Of a DNA stretch of 19,407 nucleotides, positions 1 through 6,400 are shown piece by piece (position 1 is the first letter of the stretch; each line of letters starts with the position of its first letter). Position numbers and translations under genes: made by a program. The notes beneath the pieces were generated by a model. The model had not been told where the DNA came from. It searched no databases and saw only the letters and a list, made by a program, of their open reading frames with translations. The stretch lies in the NCBI GenBank assembly GCA_025464735.1, contig JAODMX010000392.1, forward strand, positions 1-19,407, written 5' to 3'. The stretch is from Frondihabitans sp. GTDB taxonomy: Bacteria > Actinomycetota > Actinomycetes > Actinomycetales > Microbacteriaceae.

Positions 1-174
1 TTCGCGCTGCTCATGAACGCCGCCCACAACGGCGTCGACTTCACCCTGCCGCCGGCCCCCTACGGCGAGTGGGAGCTCGCGATCTCGAGCGATCCCGAGC
101 AGCAGGTCGTTCCGCCCGTGACGACGCTGATCGTGCGCGACGCGTCGTTCACGTTGGTGCGGTCGCGGGTCTGA
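1..174 (+). CDS. glgX: C-terminal end of a glycogen debranching enzyme (GlgX-like), 5' truncated
   Basis: Frame 1 is open from the first base to a TGA at 172-174, giving the last 57 residues of a larger protein. The tail reads FALLMNAAHNGVDFTLPP, then a Trp-containing segment, and ends in SFTLVRSRV. This matches the C-terminal all-beta domain of GlgX/TreX-type isoamylases, where an LLxNAxxxxVxFxLP strand is typical. The family hydrolyses alpha-1,6 branches of glycogen limit dextrins in the cytoplasm. The catalytic GH13 barrel lies outside the window, so the call rests on the tail alone. The last 26 bases overlap the 3' end of the convergent ABC ATPase gene. Another GH13 debranching enzyme such as TreX is the main alternative. 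Confidence 0.6.
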   Translation, partial: FALLMNAAHNGVDFTLPPAPYGEWELAISSDPEQQVVPPVTTLIVRDASFTLVRSRV

Positions 175-832
175 CTCCATCGCTCGCGAGTGACGCTGCG
201 AGGTCGATCGTCTCGTCGCACCACTCGACGAGGGCCGAGTCGTGCGTCGCTATGACCACGATCGACCCGGCCTCCTTCAAGGCGCCAAGTGCCCACCGCA
301 CTTTCTCGGCGCTCGCAGGGTCGAGGGCGGCCGTCGGCTCGTCGGCGATGACGAGGCGAGGCGACTGCACGAGGAGCCTCGCCACGGCGACACGTTGCTG
401 TTCGCCTCCGCTCAGGCGCGACGTCGGCTCGGACGCGCGGCCGCCGAGGCCGACGCGCAGCAGGGCGTCTCGTTCGCGTCCGCGCAGGACCTCCCTCGGC
501 ACGCCTCGCGGGCGAACGACGCGAATGTTCTCGGAGACCGACCATTCTCCGACGAGCGCGTAGTCCTGGAAGATCGAGCCGCAGGTCGTTCGAAGGAACT
601 CTCGTTGCGCTTTGCGCGCCAGCCCGTCGATGCGTGTGTCGCCGAGAGAGATGCTGCCCGTGTCGGGCCGTGCAATCGACGCGAGGCAGCGGAGGAGGCT
701 GGTCTTGCCGCTGCCGCTGGGGCCGGTGATGGCAAGGGAGTGGCCGGGCTGGACGCTGAGGTCCAGATCGGTCCAGAGGATGCGGTTGCCGACGCGGCGT
801 TCGAGGCCGCGGGCGCTCAGGGTCGGGTTCAT
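149..832 (-). CDS. ABC transporter ATP-binding protein of the bacteriocin cassette
   Basis: A 227-residue ABC ATPase of the MacB/LolD-like size class. All motifs are visible: Walker A GPSGSGKTS near residue 38, Q-loop in GSIFQDYALVGE, signature LSGGEQQRV, Walker B RLVIADEPTAALD and an H-loop histidine in VIATHDS. I chose the ATG at 832 because it forms an ATGA overlap with the stop of the membrane gene upstream; a TTG at 850 would add six residues. With the upstream permease-like protein and a lactococcin-972-type precursor it matches the ATPase known as the lactococcin 972 group bacteriocin export ABC protein. It probably powers self-protection or peptide handling by the membrane protein at the cytoplasmic membrane. 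Its 3' end overlaps the convergent glgX end by 26 bp. Confidence 0.85.
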   Translation of the reverse strand: MNPTLSARGLERRVGNRILWTDLDLSVQPGHSLAITGPSGSGKTSLLRCLASIARPDTGSISLGDTRIDGLARKAQREFLRTTCGSIFQDYALVGEWSVSENIRVVRPRGVPREVLRGRERDALLRVGLGGRASEPTSRLSGGEQQRVAVARLLVQSPRLVIADEPTAALDPASAEKVRWALGALKEAGSIVVIATHDSALVEWCDETIDLAASLASDGVRPATAPT

Positions 833-2919
833 CGGAGGTGTCCAGTCCAATCAGAAGTGGTGCGCGCCGCCTCATCGCATGTGTGTCGAAGGTCGCTCGT
901 GTCTCTGGCGGACAGGACACCGATTCCAACGAGGCGGACAGAGACGTCGATGATCAGGGCAAGACCGACGGCCGCAAGGGGCATCAACGGTTCGTGATCG
1001 AGGAATAGAGCAAGCCCGACCGCGAAGAAGCTCACGGCGGATGCGATTGCGAAGAAGGATCCGTGCGCCACCCAAGCCGAGCGGCCGACGCGCACCAGGA
1101 CCCGGCGCTGCGGACGTTTCCGGACCCCGTGATGTGCCACGGACATTCCGATCGCAAGCGCCAGCACTGCGAACGTGATAACCACAGCGGCGCTGAGCCG
1201 ATCGATCTGTCCCTGTGCCAGAGCCAGCTGGCGATGAAGCGAATCTCCAAAGCGGGTGTAGGAGAGAACGGAATCTGACTGCCCCCTTTCCTCGATGGCG
1301 GTTTTGAGAGAGTCCGGGTCGAGGAAGATCATCTGGCCGTTGCCGGCAGCGAGAGACAGAAACGTGGTCGATGCTGGACCGGCATCGTCTGGTAGCACGG
1401 CAAGCACATTGTTTACCCGTGGTGTGAGCCCGAGATTTTCCTCGTCGCTCAGGTCGGGTGTGACCTGGTCGCTCGCAATGAGATGGACCCGGATTCGCAT
1501 CGAATCGACCAGGACGCCACCCAACTCTTTCTGGAACGTGAACCACTCGTGGAATTCTTGTTCGATTCGTGTGCGCTCCGACGTCAGGTTGTCCGGCAGG
1601 AGGAGGTCGATGGTATCGCTCCGCTGGTGTGGCAGCGTGACAGGCGCTTCTGATTCGCCGGCCACCCCCAGCTGTGCAAGATAGGCGCGGTTGATGATCA
1701 TGCTGTTCGTTCCGTCGGGGCCGTTCGGGTAGTTGGGCGCGAAGGGGAGACCGGGAGGCAAGCTGAACTCGTGTTCAGCGAGAACGGCTTCGTTGGCTCG
1801 GAGTTGCCCGCGAACGGCCGAGCCGAGAGCAGTGTCGATGGATTCGTCCTCACCTCTGCCCCAGGCTGCGCCCAGGCCCAGCCGGACGCCATGGGCCAGG
1901 TTTGACTGACCGGAAAGAGCCGCCTTCGCAGTGGCTCCCTCGTCGATGGCTGCGGAGGCCTCGGAGACGCCAAGGCAGGCGACGACCACCACCGTGGCCT
2001 GGACAACGAGAGGAACGGCCGTTCGTACCGTGCCCGGTGCAGCGCCCGCCAAGATCTGCGGCGTCGAGGAGAGGCTCGGCCACGTGGCGACGGCCACGTG
2101 CGCGACTAGGAGGATGAAGCCCGAGCCAGCCCATGTCAGAGCGAGTTGTGGCCAGAGGCGGTCGGACGCTGCGAATCCGTTGTAGAGGCCGGCTGTTGCG
2201 ACCGCGACGGCAACGGTTGGAGCCAGTAGTGCGACGAAGAGGAGCGTGAAGTCTTTGGCTTCCCGGCGGACCATCTCGAGGCGGGACCACCCGTTCACGC
2301 GTTGCACGGCGTGGCGACGCTGTCGGCGGAGACTCTCGCCAGCGAGGGCCAGTGCACAGCTGAGAATCGTCGTGACCAAGACGATCTTCCGGCCCGGATC
2401 CTCAAGCGTGAAGAGAGGCAGCAGGAGAGGACCCATCTCAGTGGTATCGACCTCGAGGCCGCCGGCGCGCAGAGCCGACCCGACCGCATCAAGTGTCGTG
2501 CCAGTCGCAGTCGTGGCGTAGACGCCGAGGAGATTCTCATCCCGGAGAGCGGACGCAGGACGGTCGACGACTTTCATGCCTACATCGAACGGCCGCCCGG
2601 CGAGAGTGTTGTCGCCGGGAGCCCCCTTGAAGATAAACGCCTCGAATCGTTCGTCGTCGCCGTTGATGTCGGGGACGAGTAGTGCGATATCAACCCCGTG
2701 GCTGTCCGCCGTGCGCGCAAGAAGCGCCTCGGTATCCGCACGGGTGAGATCGTCATCGATCTTCGAGACGTCCAGGTGAGCGGGGCTTTGCCCCCAGCCG
2801 AATCGATCTGCGTCGATCAACATGCTCGACACGAACCACGCGCCCACAACGAGGAGCGAGGTCACCGCCAGAACGGTGGTGACCGCGAAACCTCGGACGA
2901 CGTTCAGTAGATGTTCCAA
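829..2919 (-). CDS. Bacteriocin-associated integral membrane protein (permease-like partner of the ABC ATPase)
   Basis: A 696-residue membrane protein. Hydrophobic segments lie near residues 11-31, 178-195, 223-246, 261-279, 302-322, 578-596, 619-640 and 647-668. Large extracytoplasmic domains fall at about 35-175 and 325-575. The layout recalls FtsX/MacB-like permeases and the bacteriocin-associated integral membrane protein family found beside lactococcin 972 genes. It starts with TTG at 2919, inside the last codons of the bacteriocin gene (16-bp overlap) and without a clear Shine-Dalgarno, so translation is probably coupled. It ends in an ATGA overlap with the ATPase gene. Whether it exports the peptide or gives immunity is not settled by sequence; the precursor has its own Sec signal, which favours immunity or extraction from the membrane. 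Confidence 0.75.
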   Translation of the reverse strand: MEHLLNVVRGFAVTTVLAVTSLLVVGAWFVSSMLIDADRFGWGQSPAHLDVSKIDDDLTRADTEALLARTADSHGVDIALLVPDINGDDERFEAFIFKGAPGDNTLAGRPFDVGMKVVDRPASALRDENLLGVYATTATGTTLDAVGSALRAGGLEVDTTEMGPLLLPLFTLEDPGRKIVLVTTILSCALALAGESLRRQRRHAVQRVNGWSRLEMVRREAKDFTLLFVALLAPTVAVAVATAGLYNGFAASDRLWPQLALTWAGSGFILLVAHVAVATWPSLSSTPQILAGAAPGTVRTAVPLVVQATVVVVACLGVSEASAAIDEGATAKAALSGQSNLAHGVRLGLGAAWGRGEDESIDTALGSAVRGQLRANEAVLAEHEFSLPPGLPFAPNYPNGPDGTNSMIINRAYLAQLGVAGESEAPVTLPHQRSDTIDLLLPDNLTSERTRIEQEFHEWFTFQKELGGVLVDSMRIRVHLIASDQVTPDLSDEENLGLTPRVNNVLAVLPDDAGPASTTFLSLAAGNGQMIFLDPDSLKTAIEERGQSDSVLSYTRFGDSLHRQLALAQGQIDRLSAAVVITFAVLALAIGMSVAHHGVRKRPQRRVLVRVGRSAWVAHGSFFAIASAVSFFAVGLALFLDHEPLMPLAAVGLALIIDVSVRLVGIGVLSARDTSDLRHTCDEAARTTSDWTGHLR

Positions 2920-3257
2920 AAGGACTGATTTCCGCCCGGTGCCCGACCTCGGTGGGCGTTGGAGATCGTGCCCGCCTTCTCGGTGACCTTCGTTGTTCTG
3001 CCCCAGCCGTCCTTGGCAGTCGACGAGTGCCTGAATCGATCATTCTTGTAGACCGAATAGACCTCGGAGTTCGTCACGCCGTAGCTCCAGAGCCCTCCGC
3101 CGACGATGCTCGTGCCGTTCCGTGCAGAGTCGTCGGCGGTGGCGCTGCCGGACGTCGCTGGCGCGGTGGCGACGGCATGGGCGGCCGTGGGGATTGCCGC
3201 CAGGAGAGCAAAGAGCCCCGTCGCTGCCGCAATCCGAGTCTTGGTGAATATCATCAT
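2904..3257 (-). CDS. Lactococcin 972 family bacteriocin precursor
   Basis: A 117-residue secreted peptide. Residues 1-28 form a Sec signal: positive TKTR start, a hydrophobic AAATGLFALLAAIP core and an AHA cleavage motif at 26-28. The mature part of about 89 residues has the family hallmarks: GGGLWSYGV at 53-61, a Tyr-rich stretch, HSS at 77-79, a central Gly-Trp-Gly, and a C-terminal Ser-Asn-Ala-Xaa-Arg block ending in SFWNIY. Lactococcin 972 is a Sec-secreted bacteriocin that binds lipid II and blocks septum formation; activity here is inferred. Two ATGs lie in tandem (3257 and 3254); the GAAGGGG box is better spaced for the second, giving 116 residues. It is the first gene of the cassette. 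Confidence 0.85.
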   Translation of the reverse strand: MMIFTKTRIAAATGLFALLAAIPTAAHAVATAPATSGSATADDSARNGTSIVGGGLWSYGVTNSEVYSVYKNDRFRHSSTAKDGWGRTTKVTEKAGTISNAHRGRAPGGNQSFWNIY

Positions 3258-3294
3258 TTACCCCTTCAAACGTAAACTTCTGGATTAGAAATAC

Positions 3295-3323
3295 AGAATG
3301 GCAATTACGGAATGGACTGTCAA
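3295..3323 (-). promoter_or_regulatory. Promoter of the bacteriocin cassette
   Basis: On the minus strand a perfect -35 TTGACA (3323-3318) is followed after 17 bases by CATTCT (3300-3295), which keeps the A2 and T6 of the -10 consensus. The start codons lie about 40 bases downstream with a GAAGGGG ribosome-binding site. The element is read directly from sequence; activity is inferred. Confidence 0.55.
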
Positions 3324-3360
3324 GTAGGCCGGCGGCGCGGCCCGTCCAGGCGCGTTCGTG

Positions 3361-3390
3361 GTGACCCACGTTGTCGAGTCCCCGTAGGCT
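3361..3390 (+). promoter_or_regulatory. Candidate promoter for a leaderless GNAT mRNA
   Basis: GTGACC (3361-3366), an 18-base spacer and TAGGCT (3385-3390) lie so that transcription would begin at or next to the ATG at 3398. No Shine-Dalgarno is seen before that ATG. Leaderless mRNAs are common in Actinobacteria. The -35 match is weak. Confidence 0.35.
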
Positions 3391-3397
3391 TTTGCCC

Positions 3398-3907
3398 ATG
3401 CGCAGCCGCACAGTGACCATCCGCTCGGTGAACGAGGAGGACTGGCGCGAGATCCGGGGGCTCCGACTCGAGATGCTCCAAGACCTGCCGCTCGCGTACG
3501 GCGAGACGTTCGAGCACGCCTCTCGTCAGCCCGAGGCGGATTGGCGTCTGCGTGGTCGCCGCGGAGAGGGGCCCCGGACATCGTCGTTCGTCGCGATCGA
3601 CGACGCGTCGTTGCGCTGGGTCGGCATCATGGGTGGGTTCATCCCGACGATCGGCTCGCCGCTGCTCGTCGGCGTCTACGTCGCACCCGACTTCCGCGGC
3701 CGCGAAGCGGGGGTGGCCGACCGGCTGCTCGAGGCCGTCGAAGGCTGGGCGCGCGGGTTCTCCGATGAGTTGCGCCTCGAAGTGCACGAGGACAACCCCC
3801 GCGCCATCCGCTTCTACGAGCGCCACGGGTTCAGCGACACCGGGCGGCGACTGACCTACGAGTTGCCGCCGGGCGGACTCGAGTGGGAGATGTCGAAACG
3901 GCTGTAG
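3398..3907 (+). CDS. GNAT family N-acetyltransferase
   Basis: A 169-residue protein with the GNAT fold. Motif A (acetyl-CoA pyrophosphate binding) is seen as GVYVAPDFRGREAGVADRLL, followed by an amphipathic helix. The typical C-terminal motif is LEVHEDNPRAIRFYERHGF. It should transfer acetyl from acetyl-CoA to an amine; the substrate cannot be read from sequence. The ATG at 3398 is preferred over the upstream in-frame TTG at 3371 because a -10-like TAGGCT ends seven bases before it. It is a single gene, convergent with the DUF429 gene, with only 19 bases between the stops. Confidence 0.85.
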   Translation: MRSRTVTIRSVNEEDWREIRGLRLEMLQDLPLAYGETFEHASRQPEADWRLRGRRGEGPRTSSFVAIDDASLRWVGIMGGFIPTIGSPLLVGVYVAPDFRGREAGVADRLLEAVEGWARGFSDELRLEVHEDNPRAIRFYERHGFSDTGRRLTYELPPGGLEWEMSKRL

Positions 3908-3926
3908 CGGTCGCGGCGGGGCAGGG

Positions 3927-4772
3927 CTAGCGCGACAACGGTCTCGGCAGGCGCTGGGAGGCGCGGGCGGGGGCGACGATCGTGGCTGGGCGACCATCGG
4001 GATCCTGCGCTTCTCCCGGCACCGGCACCTCGCCCAGGATCTGCACCCGCGAAGCACCGTGCCGCCACCAGAAGGAAGCGGTCCAGGCGCAGAGAGCAGC
4101 GTCGATGAGGTCCTCGCGATGCTTGTGGGCGGGACCGGCGAGCGGCGACGGGGTCTCGGCGAGCTCGCGCGTCAGCGGGTGCGACGAGAGCAGCAGCGGC
4201 GGGTCGGCGGAGTCGAGCGCCGACAGGCGGCGCACGAGCTCGTCGGTCGCCGCGGCGCGGGCCGCACGGGCGTCGCTCGGAGCCAGCGCTCGGTCGAGGC
4301 GCTTGTAGCGCGGGCGCTCGGTGTCGTAGCCCAGCTCCTCGACCCCGACGAGCGTCGTGTAGGGGTAGCACTCGAACATCACGCGGGCCTCGTGCGCAGG
4401 ATCCGCCATCCCAGACCCGACCACGAAACCCACTGCCTCGAGACGGTTGCGGAGCGTCACTCCGCCGAGCCATCCCAGGGCCTGATTGCTTGCATTGGCC
4501 GACACCTTCCAGCGGCCGTAGGCACGGCCGACCTGCTTCTCGGACTCCCGCATACCCGTGGCGTTCGGCACGACGAGTGGTGCGTCGATCGCCACCGCGG
4601 CGGTGTCGTCGCGGCACGCGTCGAGGACCCAGGCGGTGACGGCGTCGATTCCGCGTGCCCAACCGGCCCCAAGGATCCTGCCGGTCGCGTCGATCACACA
4701 CAGCCCCGTTTCGTTCGGGGGCCTTAGCTCGCTGCCCTCGCCCCAGGCGAGGTCGACGCCCACGAACCGCAT
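3927..4772 (-). CDS. DUF429 family protein (predicted RNase H-like nuclease)
   Basis: A 281-residue soluble protein that fits DUF429. It opens with FVGVDLAWGEG (first strand with an acidic residue), continues with AVAIDAPLVVPN and an ECYPYTTL motif, and ends the core with HKHREDLIDAALCAWTA. These conserved Asp/Glu positions suggest an RNase H-like fold and possibly metal-dependent nuclease chemistry, but no function is established for the family. The last 30 or so residues are Pro/Arg/Ala rich and outside the core. The start ATG at 4772 has only a weak G-rich ribosome-binding site. It is divergent from the membrane protein gene at 4918 and convergent with the GNAT gene. Confidence 0.8.
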   Translation of the reverse strand: MRFVGVDLAWGEGSELRPPNETGLCVIDATGRILGAGWARGIDAVTAWVLDACRDDTAAVAIDAPLVVPNATGMRESEKQVGRAYGRWKVSANASNQALGWLGGVTLRNRLEAVGFVVGSGMADPAHEARVMFECYPYTTLVGVEELGYDTERPRYKRLDRALAPSDARAARAAATDELVRRLSALDSADPPLLLSSHPLTRELAETPSPLAGPAHKHREDLIDAALCAWTASFWWRHGASRVQILGEVPVPGEAQDPDGRPATIVAPARASQRLPRPLSR

Positions 4773-4840
4773 CGCCCCAGTCTGCTCCCGTTCGCGTCGG
4801 CGTCAACTCCACGGTTCGGCCCGCGCTCGCTGGGAGAGTT

Positions 4841-4894
4841 GTTAGGAATGGGCTCTACGGCGTTCGGAGTTCGTTAGGAGCTCGTTCGGCACTA
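4841..4894 (+). promoter_or_regulatory. Phased 11-bp repeat operator upstream of the membrane protein gene
   Basis: GTTAGGAATGG at 4841, then after a 10-bp degenerate unit three exact 11-bp-spaced copies: GTTCGGAGTTC (4862), GTTAGGAGCTC (4873), GTTCGGCACTA (4884). One-turn direct repeats are the usual target of OmpR-family regulators. The array points toward the gene at 4918, and a -10-like TCTACC (4904-4909) follows. The same unit type precedes the kdp operon in the same relative orientation. Confidence 0.55.
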
Positions 4895-4917
4895 CGGAGC
4901 GGATCTACCGTCAATTC

Positions 4918-5463
4918 GTGACAACCACGGCCCACCCACACAGCACGCACGCTCCCCTCGCAGCGGTGCTCCGACGCGTCGCGATCCGTGCGGCGGAGGG
5001 TCCCCACCAGTGGGGCGGTATCGACGTCAGCCCCGGTGGTCGCGGTGGCTGGAGGCGCACCCGTCTCGTGGTTTTTCCCCCCGGCACCAACGCCGCCGAG
5101 AGGCGTCGCCTGTCGGTGTGGCGGGCGTGGCCGGTTGTGGGTGCGTTCCTCGCGATTCTGGTGCTGGTGGCGCTGGCACCCCTGCCTCAACTCGTGTCGT
5201 TCTCCGGGGCGGCTGTGTTCTACCTGCTCGGCTTCGTCGGCGCGGCATTCCTGACCCGGCGAATCCGGTCGAGAGTGCGCACGCTCGCGGTGAGCGTTGT
5301 CGCCGTCGGTGGTGGCGTGACCTGCAACGGAGATGCTCGCTTGCTCCAGGAGATCGTGAACGCCTTTGCCGATCTCGATGACGATGCGAACGCGGGTCAC
5401 CTCTCGCCGGTGGCCTACGAGGCCCGCTGGGCCGATCTGTACGACCGCCTGCCCGAGCTGTAG
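4918..5463 (+). CDS. Small two-helix membrane protein of unknown function
   Basis: A 181-residue protein with a soluble N-terminus containing a Gly/Arg-rich WRRTRLVVFPPGT segment. Two adjacent membrane helices lie at about 70-90 and 95-112, and a soluble C-terminus holds a YEARWADLYDRLPEL tail. It resembles uncharacterised Microbacteriaceae proteins; a DUF6611-type assignment is possible but from memory. The start is a GTG at 4918 with no Shine-Dalgarno, eight bases after a -10-like TCTACC, so a leaderless mRNA is likely. The phased repeats upstream match those before kdp, suggesting shared control and perhaps a role in the response to K+ or osmotic stress. That role is inference only. Confidence 0.65.
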   Translation: MTTTAHPHSTHAPLAAVLRRVAIRAAEGPHQWGGIDVSPGGRGGWRRTRLVVFPPGTNAAERRRLSVWRAWPVVGAFLAILVLVALAPLPQLVSFSGAAVFYLLGFVGAAFLTRRIRSRVRTLAVSVVAVGGGVTCNGDARLLQEIVNAFADLDDDANAGHLSPVAYEARWADLYDRLPEL

Positions 5464-5579
5464 GGCCGGTGGCCGTGGGCCCGCTTCGGCTTCGCTTGCG
5501 GCCCCGCGCCTGCTTCGCATGGCCGGAGACCCTTCGCCCGCATTCCGGACTCGGCACCGCTCCGCCGCGGCCGCGTCGC

Positions 5580-5649
5580 GCTAAACCCTCGCGGTCGGCT
5601 GTCGCGGTGGTCCTAGGACCACCGTCACGGCCGACGGCGAGGGTTTAGC
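5580..5649. terminator. 70-bp near-perfect palindrome, probable bidirectional terminator
   Basis: Two 35-base arms meet at TCCTAGGA with no loop; only about four positions mismatch. It sits between the convergent ends of the membrane protein gene (5463) and kdpE (5699). Each 3' arm ends GAGGGTTTAGC, giving a short T run rather than a full U tract. A role as bidirectional terminator fits the position; a mobile or structural element is the alternative. Confidence 0.45.
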
Positions 5650-5698
5650 CGCGGGACGCGTCGACCAGCGGCGGCACCGTCGACCGCAGGGCAGCGGC

Positions 5699-6400
5699 CT
5701 AGGCGGCCGGCGCGCCATCCGGCGCAAAGCGGTAGCCCATGCCCTGCACCGTGAGGAGGTACCGCGGGTGCGCTGGCGCAGGCTCGAGCTTCTTGCGGAG
5801 CTGGGCGAGGTAGAGCCGGAGGTAGCCGGTGTCGCGCGAGTGGTTCGGCCCCCAGATTTGCGTCAGCATCGACTCGCGAGTGATCAACTTGCCGGGGTTT
5901 TGCACCATCAGCTCAAGGATCCGCCATTCGGTCGGCGTGAGCCGCACGGACACGTCTCGCCCGTCGACAGAACGTGAGATCGTCTTGCCGGCGAAGTCGA
6001 CCGTCACGTCGCCGAACGAGATGCCGGGGGCATCGGCGGCGGCGGGGACGCGCCGCGTGAGGGCACGGATCCGGGCGAGAAGTTCGTCCATCGCGAAGGG
6101 CTTGGTCACGTAGTCGTCGGCGCCCGCGTCGAGGGCGTCGACCTTGTCGGCCGCGCCGGTGCGACCCGAGACGACGAGGATGGGCACCTGCGACCAGCCG
6201 CGGAGACCCTCGATCACCTCGATCCCGTCGAGGTGCGGCATGCCGAGGTCGAGCATGACGATGTCGGGGTGGTGGTTGATGGCCTGGCTGAGTGCCTCGG
6301 CTCCGTCGGCCGCGGTGAGGACCTCGTAACCGGAAGCGCCCAGCGTGACGCGGAGGGCGCGAATGATCTGCGGGTCGTCGTCGGCTACGAGGATCTTCAT
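5699..6400 (-). CDS. kdpE: KdpE, OmpR-family response regulator of the kdp operon
   Basis: A 233-residue two-domain regulator. The receiver domain (1-118) has the acidic pocket DDD at 7-9, phospho-acceptor Asp51 in MLDLGMP and Lys100 in DDYVTKPF. The C-terminal winged-helix domain (about 128-228) ends with the typical YLRLYLAQLRKKLE recognition helix and VQGMGYRF hairpin. Phosphorylated by KdpD, it activates kdp transcription in response to K+ limitation or osmotic stress. The ATG overlaps the kdpD stop as ATGA. It is the last gene of the operon; a 70-bp palindrome follows its stop. The phased repeats at 13755-13819 and 4841-4894 are candidate targets. Confidence 0.95.
   Translation of the reverse strand: MKILVADDDPQIIRALRVTLGASGYEVLTAADGAEALSQAINHHPDIVMLDLGMPHLDGIEVIEGLRGWSQVPILVVSGRTGAADKVDALDAGADDYVTKPFAMDELLARIRALTRRVPAAADAPGISFGDVTVDFAGKTISRSVDGRDVSVRLTPTEWRILELMVQNPGKLITRESMLTQIWGPNHSRDTGYLRLYLAQLRKKLEPAPAHPRYLLTVQGMGYRFAPDGAPAA

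Noticed and set aside
4855..5520. Minus-strand ORF of 221 residues opposite the membrane protein gene
   Set aside because: His/Arg/Gly-rich shadow; the plus strand encodes two plausible membrane helices and has a fitting promoter.
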